Shown here one piece after another: positions 23,464 to 31,998 of a DNA stretch of 42,993 nt. The notes under the pieces were generated by a model, which made no database searches, was not told where the DNA came from, and saw only the letters and a program-made list of their open reading frames with translations. Source of the DNA: Micromonospora inaquosa (lineage in GTDB: Bacteria; Actinomycetota; Actinomycetes; Mycobacteriales; Micromonosporaceae); the NCBI RefSeq assembly GCF_003857055.1, contig NZ_QGSZ01000264.1, positions 1-42,993 of the forward strand, in the 5' to 3' direction. Both the position numbers and the translations under genes were made by a program. Position 1 is the stretch's first letter. Each line of letters begins with the position of its first letter.

Positions 23464-25944
23464 TTACCGCTTGGCGATCCTGATCGTCGCGCTGCGGTAG
23501 TTGTTGCGCCTGTCGTTCTTCGTCGGGTCGTAGTTCTTCTCGATGTTGCCAGCGCTGTCGACCGAGAACCAACGGAACGTCGTCGTCTCGGTCACGTGGA
23601 ATACCTGCCCCGGCTCACGGAACTCTGTCGCCGCGTAGCGGGGCGACTCGAGCGTGGGCCGGCTGCCGTCGGTCGTGTAGTAGATGGTGGCCGGCTCGCT
23701 GGTCTCGAAGTGCACGTCGACAGGCCCGGAGTAGCGTCCCGCGCCCGGCACCAACTGGGACGTCGGGTTCTTCTTGTCCCTGCCCCAGTCCGCAGCGACC
23801 CGGAACATCTCCATGATTCCGTTGGCGTACTCCATCGTCTCGGCGTGGCCGCTGACGAGCTCGGGGTTGCCGTCCCACGCCGGTTGGAACGAACCGCCCT
23901 GCCAGTCGCCGGTGGCCGGGTTGTAGACGGAGCCGCCGACCTCCCAGCCGAACGCGTAGATCCCGTAGGTGTGGTACAGGTCCTCGCGTACGTTGCCCGC
24001 CGAGGAGTAGAGGACGTCGGACGAGCCGCCGACGTTCTCCGGCGTGACGACGGTTTCCCGGTGCGCCTTGACCTGCGACAGGATCCTGGCGGCGGACTGC
24101 CAGTAGAACGCCTCGTCACCCAGCGGCGGGCGCGGCGTGGTGATCCGGCCGTCCGCGATGTAGGCGCCGGGCTGCCAGAAGAGCTGGCCGCCGTTGGAGT
24201 GCACCGACATCATGAACTTGATGTTCTTGTACTTCTCGACCAGCCAGATGATGTTCTTCGACTCGGGCTCGGACAGCTCCTCCGGCCCCTGGTAGGTGCC
24301 ACTGACGCAGTTGGTCGACCCTCCCGCGTAGCCGTCGTGGCCCGACCCGACCCGGTAGTTACGGTTCAGGTCGACGCCCCAGGAGTTCCGCTGCGCCGGA
24401 TCGGCGCTCACGTCCGGGCAGTGGTTCGTCATGTTCTTACGCTGCGAGGCGAAGTTGTAGAAGCTGTAGTTCGCCCCGTCGGGGTTGTTGGACAGGATGA
24501 AGAAGACATCGGTGTTCTCGACAATCTTCTTCGTCTCCCGGTCGGACCGGTAGTTGTGCACCAGACGTTCGGCCGACTCCAGGCTGGTCGTCGCCGGCAC
24601 CCACTCGCGGGCGTGGTCCTGCGCCTGGATGAGGACGCCGGGCTTCCTACCGTCACGGTGCTTGCCGATCCGCAGGACCGGGATCGTCGCGGGGCCGCGC
24701 GGCACCTCGCCCTCCGGTGCTCCGACGCGCTTCTGGTCGAGGAAGTCGGTCAGCGCGACCGGGCCGGCCGTCGGAGCGACGATGCCGGTGCCCTCGTTGG
24801 TGCGGTACGGGTGCGCCCGGTCGATGAGCCCCGCTGAGCGGGTCCGCAGCGCCTCGGCCACCTCTGCGGCCGTGCTCGTCGGCGCACCCGAGGCGTCCGT
24901 GGCGAGCAGGACACGGACCGCCTTGCCGGTGACCTCCACCGACAGCGGGAGATTCACCTCCGGCCGGTCCACGAAGTCCACAGTGATGTCGTTGCCGCCC
25001 TGGTGACCCCACGCCGCTGAGGTGACGACGACAGCCGCCTGCCCCGTACCGCCGATCTGGGCCTGCGCCTTGCGTTGGTACCCGTTCGTCTGGTTCGGCA
25101 GGTAGACGATCTCGGCGATGTCCGGGTACTGACGGGCGATCTCCTTGGCACGGCTGTAGAGCTGCTGCGGGTGCCGGTAGCCGTCCACGAAGTCCGATTT
25201 GTAGGACGGGTTCGCCGTCAGCGGCGGCGGGGCGTCCTCGAGCCAGTTGGAGACGGCGCCGGTCGCGACGCCACCGGTGGAACTCGTCAGCTTGATCTTG
25301 TTGGGGCGTACGTCGAGTTTGAAGAGGTTCCGGTGGAACATGTACTGCCCCGAGTCGACGAACCGGCTCATCGTCCGGGCGAAGCCGAACGGCGTGCCCT
25401 TCCCAGAGTCGTTCTCCAGCTGCATCCCGACGATCGGGTCCGCCTGCTGCCCCTCGGTGGTCCGCGCCTCGACGTAGAGGAAGCCCTGACCCTTTGTGGT
25501 GAACCAGTCGGCGCGGACGACGCGTACCGTCGCGTCGTGGTTCGCCGGCTGGGCCGCCCGCGCGCTGGCCGCATCGATGCCAAGGCCACCGTCGGCCTCG
25601 TTGCTCCAGGAAAAGCCCGCGTCGTCGCCGAGCAGCTCGACGCCCATCGCCGTGAGTTCGGTGACCTGCTCGGCGGTCACCACCGCTTCGCCCTCGATGC
25701 CGTTCGGCACGCGCCGGAGGCCGTGTTCGAGGTCGAAGCCGGCCGCGGCCACCTTGTCCAGCATGTCGGCACCGGTCAGCCTGATGTGCACGAGGCGTAC
25801 CGACTCACGATCCTCAGGCTGGGATCGGCTGGTGGCGGCTGACGATCCTGTGGGATCCGCGCCCGCAGGGCCGGTCGTCACGAGGATGCTGCCCACCAGG
25901 GTGGACAGCGCGAGTAGCGCGATGCGCCGTTGTGATCGCCGCAT
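23464..25944 (-). CDS. Secreted M14 zinc carboxypeptidase
   Basis: 826 residues with a signal peptide (LLALSTLVGSILVTTGPAGADP). The catalytic domain holds the zinc ligands His and Glu in QDHAREW (about residues 444 and 447) and the third ligand His in MMSVHSNGG (about 582). The likely catalytic Glu is in FGWEVGGS (about 668). Substrate-binding residues lie in WGVDLNRNYRVG. A long propeptide-like region precedes the catalytic domain. A chitobiase C-terminal type domain (TIYYTTDGSRPTLESPRY...TFRWFSVDSAGN, about 735-805) follows it. AAGGAGGGG precedes the ATG. It starts 15 nt after a GH6 stop, so the two may be co-transcribed. Confidence 0.9.
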   Translation of the reverse strand: MRRSQRRIALLALSTLVGSILVTTGPAGADPTGSSAATSRSQPEDRESVRLVHIRLTGADMLDKVAAAGFDLEHGLRRVPNGIEGEAVVTAEQVTELTAMGVELLGDDAGFSWSNEADGGLGIDAASARAAQPANHDATVRVVRADWFTTKGQGFLYVEARTTEGQQADPIVGMQLENDSGKGTPFGFARTMSRFVDSGQYMFHRNLFKLDVRPNKIKLTSSTGGVATGAVSNWLEDAPPPLTANPSYKSDFVDGYRHPQQLYSRAKEIARQYPDIAEIVYLPNQTNGYQRKAQAQIGGTGQAAVVVTSAAWGHQGGNDITVDFVDRPEVNLPLSVEVTGKAVRVLLATDASGAPTSTAAEVAEALRTRSAGLIDRAHPYRTNEGTGIVAPTAGPVALTDFLDQKRVGAPEGEVPRGPATIPVLRIGKHRDGRKPGVLIQAQDHAREWVPATTSLESAERLVHNYRSDRETKKIVENTDVFFILSNNPDGANYSFYNFASQRKNMTNHCPDVSADPAQRNSWGVDLNRNYRVGSGHDGYAGGSTNCVSGTYQGPEELSEPESKNIIWLVEKYKNIKFMMSVHSNGGQLFWQPGAYIADGRITTPRPPLGDEAFYWQSAARILSQVKAHRETVVTPENVGGSSDVLYSSAGNVREDLYHTYGIYAFGWEVGGSVYNPATGDWQGGSFQPAWDGNPELVSGHAETMEYANGIMEMFRVAADWGRDKKNPTSQLVPGAGRYSGPVDVHFETSEPATIYYTTDGSRPTLESPRYAATEFREPGQVFHVTETTTFRWFSVDSAGNIEKNYDPTKNDRRNNYRSATIRIAKR

Positions 25945-25959
25945 TCCCCCTCCTTCTGC

Positions 25960-27357
25960 CTACGACGGGTGATTGCCGGCGGACCGGTCCGGTGAGCCTA
26001 TGTGCGTTCGCGGCTTCAGCGGCTGACGTCGATCGAATTTGAGCATTCCTTGAGGCGACAGTCGCCAGCCCCGCACCGCCCGCGGGTACGGCGAAGAGAT
26101 CCTGCCGCGAGGCGGCAGGTAGTTCGGGTCGCACAACGGCTCGTACGGTTGGCCGACGTTCGGGCTGCCGCTGGCGCCATCGGACTCGCCGGGCGGCTTG
26201 ACCCAGACGTAGGCGTCGATGCCTGGTTCCGGCTCGGCGACTGGACGCTGGCCGAGGCCGGCGCCCCTCTGGTTGCACCAGTTCCCGATCGCTGCCCGCC
26301 GGTCGATCCGGCTGCCGTCGACGTAACGGTTCACATCGCTCGAGGGCGCCGGGCCGGTGGGTCGGCTCGGGCCGCCCCAGCCGTTGCGTGAGGTGTCGAC
26401 GACCACGCCCGCGCTCGGGGAGAAGCCCGCCTCGGTCAACAGACCCCGCAGGTGTCGCACGTAGGGCACCTCGTCGATGAACGGGTTCCAGTCGACCCAC
26501 TTGGACTGGTACACCGGTTGGCCGTTGATGACATCGTCGGAGCGGAAGTACTCCTCGTGCAGGACGGAGTAGTTGGCGGTGTTGGCGACGAAACCATGAA
26601 CGTCGGCCAGCGTGCTGCCGGCGGTGGTCGCGGCCTGCGACAGCAGCGCCGTCAGCGGACCGGAGTCCTCCGGCCAGCCGACTTCGGCGTGGTGACTGAT
26701 GTCGAGATACGAGTAGACATTGGGTACGGTGCCGAGCCGGGCCAGGGCGTACCCGATCCCGTGCTGGTAGGTGCCGCGCGCCAGCGCCTCCTCACAGGCC
26801 GCTGTGGCCGCGTACCGGTTGCCGGTGTTGACGACAAGGTCCGGCAGCGAGTTCGGCTCGACGAAGACGACGATCCGCAGGTCGGCGTAGTCGGGAGTGG
26901 CGAGGATCTCGACGATCCGATCGACGAACTCCGCCCGGTACCGGGCGAGGTCCCCGATTGACAGCTCACCCTGCGGGGCCTGCCGGCCGCAGTCGCGGCC
27001 CGGCAGGTTGTACAGGGTCAACTGGACGAGGTCGGCGTGCTGTGAAACGGCGGCGTCCAGGTGCTCGCGCAGGCCCATCCTCCCGTCGTCTCCCTCGATC
27101 CTGGCGATGCGGTCCAGCCAGACCGCTGTCGGCTGTCCGGCGACCGCGTCGCCGCCGGGCTCCGCGGTGGCGTGATCGACCCACTCGGGATTGACGTAGA
27201 CCTGGGCTCCGACATAGGGATTGGCCGCCCGGTGCGGCGGATCGGCGGCGTTGGCCGGACCGGCGGCGGCGAGCACCCCCACGACGAGGACGGAAACGGC
27301 GGCGGCGAGGACCGGCCGCACCCGGACGGGTACGTGTTCCCGGCGTGACATGGTCAT
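25960..27357 (-). CDS. Secreted GH6 cellulase/cellobiohydrolase-like enzyme
   Basis: 465 residues with a signal peptide ending GPANAADPP. Glycoside hydrolase family 6 marks are VQLTLYNLPGRDCG (Asp of RDC, the expected catalytic acid), VFVEPNSLPDLVVN, YSYLDISHHAEVGW, GVVVDTSRNGWGG and YVWVKPPGESDG with the second conserved Asp. The C-terminal 45 residues after EPLCDPNY do not show the usual family ending (a G-W-F helix) in any of the three frames. An 8-bp hairpin lies exactly there (26102-26120), so the 3' end may be altered. No carbohydrate-binding module is present. GAGAGG precedes ATG 27357; ATG 27351 is also possible. Confidence 0.88.
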   Translation of the reverse strand: MTMSRREHVPVRVRPVLAAAVSVLVVGVLAAAGPANAADPPHRAANPYVGAQVYVNPEWVDHATAEPGGDAVAGQPTAVWLDRIARIEGDDGRMGLREHLDAAVSQHADLVQLTLYNLPGRDCGRQAPQGELSIGDLARYRAEFVDRIVEILATPDYADLRIVVFVEPNSLPDLVVNTGNRYAATAACEEALARGTYQHGIGYALARLGTVPNVYSYLDISHHAEVGWPEDSGPLTALLSQAATTAGSTLADVHGFVANTANYSVLHEEYFRSDDVINGQPVYQSKWVDWNPFIDEVPYVRHLRGLLTEAGFSPSAGVVVDTSRNGWGGPSRPTGPAPSSDVNRYVDGSRIDRRAAIGNWCNQRGAGLGQRPVAEPEPGIDAYVWVKPPGESDGASGSPNVGQPYEPLCDPNYLPPRGRISSPYPRAVRGWRLSPQGMLKFDRRQPLKPRTHIGSPDRSAGNHPS

Positions 27358-27589
27358 GGTGGTAGCCCTCTCAAAACCTGACCCGGCACCGCCCCGCGGC
27401 TACCGGCCCGGCCGGTCGCTCCGACCGCGTCGCAGCGCGGCCACAGCCCTGCCAAGTATCCATGTCCTTCTATCTATAACAGCATTATGCAGTACGGGCT
27501 TCGGACCGGGGGCCCTACGCGGGCGCGATGGCCGCCATTGCTGTATCTGTGGCCGACCACCGATGCGGCGGCAGACGCCGCGCGCGTGG
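27358..27589. promoter_or_regulatory. Upstream region of GH6 with AT-rich core
   Basis: No gene supported. The stretch at about 27463-27495 is clearly AT-rich (CTATCTATAACAGCATTATG on the plus strand) and is the likely promoter zone of the GH6 gene; exact boxes cannot be set. A small inverted repeat ATAA-cagca-TTAT lies inside it. Confidence 0.35.
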
Positions 27590-27716
27590 TCAGAACGTGG
27601 CGATCGGGCTGACCGGGCTGCCGGACGTGCCGGCGAAGCGGACCGGTGCGATCGCCAGCTGAAAGTCCCACTGGTCAAACTCGACGGCCGTCGTCGCGCA
27701 CGCCTCCAGGTACGTG
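27590..27716 (-). pseudogene. 3' remnant of a cyclase-family gene
   Basis: Read on the minus strand, this segment codes a C-terminal piece of about 41 residues: TYLEACATTAVEFDQW, DFQLAIAPVRFAG, TSGSPVSPIATF and then a stop at 27590. It strongly resembles the ends of cyclase-family (kynurenine-formamidase-like) proteins. The N-terminal part is missing, as homology stops near 27716, where a different gene remnant on the other strand begins. Confidence 0.6.
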
Positions 27717-27915
27717 GGCTGCGGCATTCCCGCCACCGTCGCCCTCGCCGCGGCCACCCCGGTCGGCGCCGAGGTGTGGTCTGGGGCGATGCAAGGGCCG
27801 GGTCCGCCCCGGGTTCGAGGCCGACCTGTTGATCGTGGACGGCGATCCGACGAGTGACATCGCGGTGCTGCGCCGCAAGCTCGCTGTGCACCTCGCCGGT
27901 GACCTCGTGAGGTGA
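27717..27915 (+). pseudogene. 3' remnant of an amidohydrolase gene, frameshifted
   Basis: On the plus strand the first part reads GCGIPATVALAAATPVGAEVW in one frame. It then continues in another frame as CGLGRCKGRVRPGFEADLLIVDGDPTSDIAVLRR to a stop at 27915. Together they match the C-terminus of imidazolonepropionase-like amidohydrolases with a frameshift near 27775. The catalytic part is missing, so it is dead DNA left from a rearrangement. Confidence 0.65.
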
Positions 27916-27928
27916 GGGTGTCGCCGGG

Positions 27929-28363
27929 TCAGGACGAGCGGAGCTGCTCGCGGAACCAGGCCCGGTCGGGGTTCACCACAGCCCGGTCGCCGAGCACGAC
28001 GGTCGGCACTGTCTCGTTGCCGCCGGCTACCGCCCGGACGGCGGCAGCAGCGGCCGGGTCACGCCAGATGTCCACCCAGTGCGCCCGCCGGGCGAGCCGG
28101 CCGAGCGAGAACCGCAGCTGGAGACAGTAGCGACAGCCGGGACGCCAGTACACGATCGGTCGGCCGTCCACCGCGCTGGCCCGCTGCGCTTCGGCGGCGC
28201 TCACCGGGCGGGGAAAGGCCCACGGTGACAGCAGCAGCGCGAACACCAGGAAGACCAGCAACTCGACGCCGCCGACGACGGGCAGACCGGCGGTCAGTTG
28301 CGCCGCCGCCACCAGCACGCCGCACACCACCATCAGGATCGCCAGCATCCACCGTCGCAGCAC
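27929..28363 (-). CDS. Membrane-linked glutaredoxin/mycoredoxin-like protein
   Basis: About 144 residues. Two membrane helices (MLAILMVVCGVLVAAAQL and VELLVFLVFALLLSPWAF) are followed by a glutaredoxin-like domain with the redox motif CRYC in VYWRPGCRYCLQL and the cis-Pro region NETVPTVVLGD. It probably reduces mixed disulfides (mycothiol type) near the membrane. The start is uncertain: GTG 28363 is preferred because VLRRW precedes the first helix, but ATG 28348 or an upstream ATG at 28426 is possible. It is divergent from the GH43 gene. Confidence 0.8.
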   Translation of the reverse strand: MLRRWMLAILMVVCGVLVAAAQLTAGLPVVGGVELLVFLVFALLLSPWAFPRPVSAAEAQRASAVDGRPIVYWRPGCRYCLQLRFSLGRLARRAHWVDIWRDPAAAAAVRAVAGGNETVPTVVLGDRAVVNPDRAWFREQLRSS

Positions 28364-28429
28364 GCCGAGGACACTACCCCCAGGTACGCGGATGGCCGGT
28401 GCCGCCGCCAGGCGGGCCGCCACCATGCC

Positions 28430-28458
28430 TTGACATGTATCGATGTTAACGCCAACAT
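28430..28458 (+). promoter_or_regulatory. Promoter of the GH43 gene
   Basis: A consensus TTGACA (28430-28435) with a 17-bp spacer to CAACAT (28453-28458). A LacI-type palindrome covers the spacer end and the -10 box, so repressor binding would block the polymerase. The gene starts at 28625, which leaves a leader of about 160 nt. Confidence 0.55.
28443..28458. promoter_or_regulatory. LacI-type operator upstream of GH43
   Basis: ATGTTAACGCCAACAT: arms ATGTT/AACAT around a central CG. It shares the pattern TGTTA-R-CG-Y-Y-AACA with the palindrome upstream of the GH30 gene (32567-32582), with 11 of 16 positions identical. This form is typical of LacI-family regulators of sugar use. Confidence 0.6.
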
Positions 28459-28624
28459 AAGTCCGCCACCTGCACGCAACGCCAGCGTCACATTCCCAGC
28501 CTTTTCGGGGCTTCTCCCCCAGGCGTTCCCGACACCGCTGCGTGACGTCGACCGAATCGGCCACGGCCGCACGGAACGGTTGTCCGTGCTGGTCAACGGC
28601 CGTTCCCGAGCTCGCGGAGGACAG

Positions 28625-30139
28625 ATGCCGCTGCCACTCGCTCCTACCGACCCGCCCACCCGCCGCGCCGCCCGCCGGGGGCCCGCCGGCCGCGGCGGCC
28701 GCCGGCGTCTGCGGTCGGTGCTGGCCGCGGTGTTGGTGGTGCTCGCCGTGTCGGCCGGCCTGCCCGTGGCCGGGCCGGCGCACGCCGCACCGGCCGTCAA
28801 CTACACGAACCCGTTGGCGAACCAGCGCGCCGACCCGCACATCTTCCGGCACACCGACGGCTACTACTACATGACCGCGACGGTCCCGCAGTACGACCGG
28901 ATCGTGCTGCGCCGGGCGACCACCCTGCAGGGGTTGGCGACGGCGACGGAGACCACGATCTGGAGCCGCCACACCAGCGGAGAAATGGGCGCCCACATCT
29001 GGGCGCCAGAAATCCACTTCATCAACAACCGGTGGTACGTCTACTTCGCCGCGGGCCGCACCGATGACGTGTGGCGGATCCGGATGTACGTGCTGGAGAA
29101 CGCCAACGCCAACCCGTTGACCGGTTCCTGGACCGAACGCGGCCGGATCACCACACCCTGGGACACCTTCAGCCTGGACGCCTCGACCTTCGTCGCCAAC
29201 GGGGTGCGCTACCTGACCTGGGCACAACAGGAGCCGGCGATCGGAAACAACTCCAACGTCTACCTCGCCCGGATGGGTGCCAACCCATGGCAGATCACCG
29301 GCACCGTGACTCGGCTCGTCGTGCCGACGTACGACTGGGAGACCCGCGGCTACCGGGTTGCCGAGGGGCCGGCGGTGATCCAACGCAACGGCCGGATCTT
29401 CCTGACCTACTCGGCCAGCGCCACGGACGCCAACTACTGCCTCGGGATGCTGAGCGCCTCCGCCAACGCGAACCTGCTCGACGCCGCCTCCTGGAGCAAG
29501 AGCCCCAGCCCGGTGTTCGCCAGCAACGCGGCCACCAGCCAGTACGGCCCCGGCCACAACTCGTTCACGGTCTCGGAGGACGGGCAGAGCGACATCCTCG
29601 TCTACCACGACCGGAACTACCGCGACATCTCCGGCGATCCGCTCAACGACCCGAACCGACGCACCCGCCTGCAGAAGGTGTACTGGAACGCCGACGGCAC
29701 CCCCAACTTCGGCATCCCGGTGCCCGACGGGGCCACACCGGTGCGGTTGCGGTCACATGATCAGGCCAGCAGCTACATCCGGCACTACGACTACCGGGCC
29801 CGGATCGAGCCGAACGTGACCAACCTGGCCGACTCCCAGTTCCGCATCGTCACCGGCCTCGCCGGCGGCGGATCGGTGTCGCTGGAGTCGACCAACTTCC
29901 CCGGGTACTACCTGCGCCACCGGGGCTTCGCCCTGTACGTCGAGAAGAACGACGGCTCGGCCCTCTTCGGCGGCGACGCGAGCTTCCGTCGCCAGTCCGG
30001 CCTCGCCGACAGCTCCGGGATTTCCCTGGAGTCGCAGAACTACCCGGGCCGCCACGTGCGCCACCGCAGCGGACTGCTCTACGTGGAGGCGGTCAGTTCG
30101 AGCGCCGACCGCGCCTCGGCCACCTTCCACCTGGAGTAG
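28625..30139 (+). CDS. Secreted GH43 arabinofuranosidase-type enzyme with AbfB domain
   Basis: 504 residues. A twin-Arg-rich N-terminus and long signal peptide end at about residue 54 (AGPAHAAP). The GH43 five-blade propeller (about 58-365) shows the catalytic base Asp in NQRADPHIF (about residue 70), the DTFSLDASTF segment with the pKa-setting Asp, and the general acid Glu in RVAEGPAVI. The C-terminal AbfB/CBM42 arabinose-binding domain (about 370-504) has the repeats YIRHYDYRARI, YYLRHRGFALYV and RHVRHRSGLLYV. Expected to release arabinose from arabinan or arabinoxylan. GGAGG precedes the ATG at 28625. Probably repressed through the LacI-type palindrome upstream. Confidence 0.92.
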   Translation: MPLPLAPTDPPTRRAARRGPAGRGGRRRLRSVLAAVLVVLAVSAGLPVAGPAHAAPAVNYTNPLANQRADPHIFRHTDGYYYMTATVPQYDRIVLRRATTLQGLATATETTIWSRHTSGEMGAHIWAPEIHFINNRWYVYFAAGRTDDVWRIRMYVLENANANPLTGSWTERGRITTPWDTFSLDASTFVANGVRYLTWAQQEPAIGNNSNVYLARMGANPWQITGTVTRLVVPTYDWETRGYRVAEGPAVIQRNGRIFLTYSASATDANYCLGMLSASANANLLDAASWSKSPSPVFASNAATSQYGPGHNSFTVSEDGQSDILVYHDRNYRDISGDPLNDPNRRTRLQKVYWNADGTPNFGIPVPDGATPVRLRSHDQASSYIRHYDYRARIEPNVTNLADSQFRIVTGLAGGGSVSLESTNFPGYYLRHRGFALYVEKNDGSALFGGDASFRRQSGLADSSGISLESQNYPGRHVRHRSGLLYVEAVSSSADRASATFHLE

Positions 30140-30189
30140 TCGGCCACCGGTCGAGGTGCCCGCGGTCGTCGACCCCCATCCAGGTTCGC

Positions 30190-30222
30190 CCGGAGCCAAT
30201 CCAGCCCGGAGCCAGTCCAGCC
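30190..30222 (+). repeat. 16-bp tandem duplication before the ricin-beta-helix gene
   Basis: Two near-identical copies of CGGAGCCARTCCAGCC in tandem, just upstream of the ribosome binding site. A simple slippage product; no role is apparent. Confidence 0.5.
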
Positions 30223-30232
30223 AGGAGGAGCG

Positions 30233-31879
30233 ATGCCCTTCACCATCACGAGAAAACCGTCGGTCCGTCGCGGCCGGCGTACGGGCCTGGTGCTCGCACT
30301 GATCACCACGCTGGTCGGCGCGGCCGGTGCCGTGCTGGTCGGCGCACCGCCGGCAGCGGCGGCGAACATCGACACCAACGCCTACTACGTGCTGGTCAAT
30401 CGACACAGCGGCAAGGTCCTCGACGTCCGGGACACCTCGACGGCGGACGGCGCGGTGATCCAGCAGTGGTCCCGTAACGACGGGGCGTGGCAACAGTTCC
30501 AGTTCGTCTCCTCCGGCGGCGGCTACTACCGCCTCAAGGCTCGACACAGCGGCAAGGTCGTCGACCTCTGGGAGTGGAACACCGCCGACGGCGCTGACTT
30601 CCGTCAGTGGTCCGATCTCAACGGCGCCAACCAGCAGTTTCAGGTCCTCGACTCCGACGGCGGTTACGTCCGGCTGATCAACCGCCACTCGGCGAAGGTG
30701 CTGGAGGTCTGGGAGCGGTCCACCGCCGACGGCGGCCGGATCAGTCAGTACGCCGACCTCAACGGCACGAACCAGCAGTGGCAGCTGGTCGCGGTGGGCG
30801 GTGGCAGCACACCGCCGACCACCGGCTGTGGCAGCGGGTCGACAAACGCCGAGGCCGTACTGAGCGGGAGCACCTGGACGGCCCGCAACGGCTCGTCGAC
30901 TGTCTACTCGGGTTCGGACATGCTGTCGGCGATGCAGGCGGCGGTCAACTCGCTCTCGGCGGGTCGTACGTCGAAGCAGCGGGTGGTGGTGCGTGGTTCC
31001 GGCTCGATGAGCGCCGGCTCGCGGTTGTCGCTGCCGTCGTACACGACCCTGGCCGTGTGCGGCACGATCAACGTGACCGGGTCGGGCTCGGGCGACCAGG
31101 CGCCGGTGTACTCGCGGGGAACCACGGACGTCGAGGTGCAGAACCTCACGCTGACCGGTTCACCGTTGTACGGGATCTTCATGCGCAACGTGAACAACCT
31201 GACCCTCGGGCAGATCGACATGCGACTCTCGGCCGGCCTGGGAATCCGCATCGACAACCACGGTGGAGACCGAGCGGTCAAGGTGCGCAACATCCGCATC
31301 GACAACGTGTACGTGTCGGGGACCGGTACCCACGGGGTGGAGACGTACGGCGTGGACGGTCTGACGATCGGCACGGTCACGGCGCGGAACACCCGGGACT
31401 CCGGCCTGCTGCTCAACGACACGATCAACGCCACGGTGGGCACTGTCGACGCGCAGGGCGCCGGGACGGGCACCGGATACGCGGCGTTCCGGATGGCCAA
31501 CCGCAACGGCCGGGTGGGTAACTCGTACCCGACCAACATCCGGGTCGGAAACGTGATCGCGTCCGGCGGCGGTCGGGGGATCTTCTGCGTCTCCGAGTCC
31601 GGTGGCGCGGTCATCGACCGGGTGACGATCTCGAACACGGGGAACAACTCGATCCTGGTGGAGAACTGCTACAACGTCATCATCGCCGGGGTGTCCGGGA
31701 CGGTGACGGGCGGTGGCGAGGTGCGGATCGCGGCACGCAGCGAGTTCCCGATCTCCTCCGGCATCCGGTTCCAGAACCTCACGGTCAGCGGCACCAACAT
31801 CACCCAGAGCCCCTGCGGTGGGGCGAACAACACGATCAGCAACGTCACGAGGGTCAACTCGACCCTGACATGGTGTTGA
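30233..31879 (+). CDS. Secreted ricin-type lectin / right-handed beta-helix protein
   Basis: 548 residues with a signal peptide ending at about residue 43 (GAPPAAAANID). A ricin B-type beta-trefoil (CBM13, about 46-190) has three repeats of the form NRHSGKVLDV...W. After a short Gly/Thr-rich linker comes a C-terminal parallel beta-helix of about 340 residues (repeats with NLTLTGSPLYGIFMRNVNNLTLG, IRIDNVYVSGTGTHGVETYG, and cysteines at the edges). The fold is that of pectate lyases and some glycoside hydrolases, but I cannot place it in a known family. AGGAGGAG precedes the ATG. It lies 93 nt after GH43, perhaps on the same transcript, and a 20-bp terminator follows. Confidence 0.8.
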   Translation: MPFTITRKPSVRRGRRTGLVLALITTLVGAAGAVLVGAPPAAAANIDTNAYYVLVNRHSGKVLDVRDTSTADGAVIQQWSRNDGAWQQFQFVSSGGGYYRLKARHSGKVVDLWEWNTADGADFRQWSDLNGANQQFQVLDSDGGYVRLINRHSAKVLEVWERSTADGGRISQYADLNGTNQQWQLVAVGGGSTPPTTGCGSGSTNAEAVLSGSTWTARNGSSTVYSGSDMLSAMQAAVNSLSAGRTSKQRVVVRGSGSMSAGSRLSLPSYTTLAVCGTINVTGSGSGDQAPVYSRGTTDVEVQNLTLTGSPLYGIFMRNVNNLTLGQIDMRLSAGLGIRIDNHGGDRAVKVRNIRIDNVYVSGTGTHGVETYGVDGLTIGTVTARNTRDSGLLLNDTINATVGTVDAQGAGTGTGYAAFRMANRNGRVGNSYPTNIRVGNVIASGGGRGIFCVSESGGAVIDRVTISNTGNNSILVENCYNVIIAGVSGTVTGGGEVRIAARSEFPISSGIRFQNLTVSGTNITQSPCGGANNTISNVTRVNSTLTWC

Positions 31880-31880
31880 C

Positions 31881-31925
31881 CCGGTGAAGAGCGGCCGCCC
31901 GGTTGGGGCGGCCGCTCTTCACCGG
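31881..31925 (+). terminator. 20-bp perfect terminator hairpin
   Basis: Stem 31881-31900 with 31906-31925 and a 5-nt loop GGTTG, starting 1 nt after the stop of the beta-helix gene. One of the strongest hairpins of the window; it isolates the GH43/beta-helix unit from the next gene. Confidence 0.85.
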
Positions 31926-31998
31926 ATCGTGGTTGGCGCTTCGGTCCTGGCCGGTCGTGGGGTTTCGTCGGCTGTCGCTTGCGGGTAGCGGATGGTCC

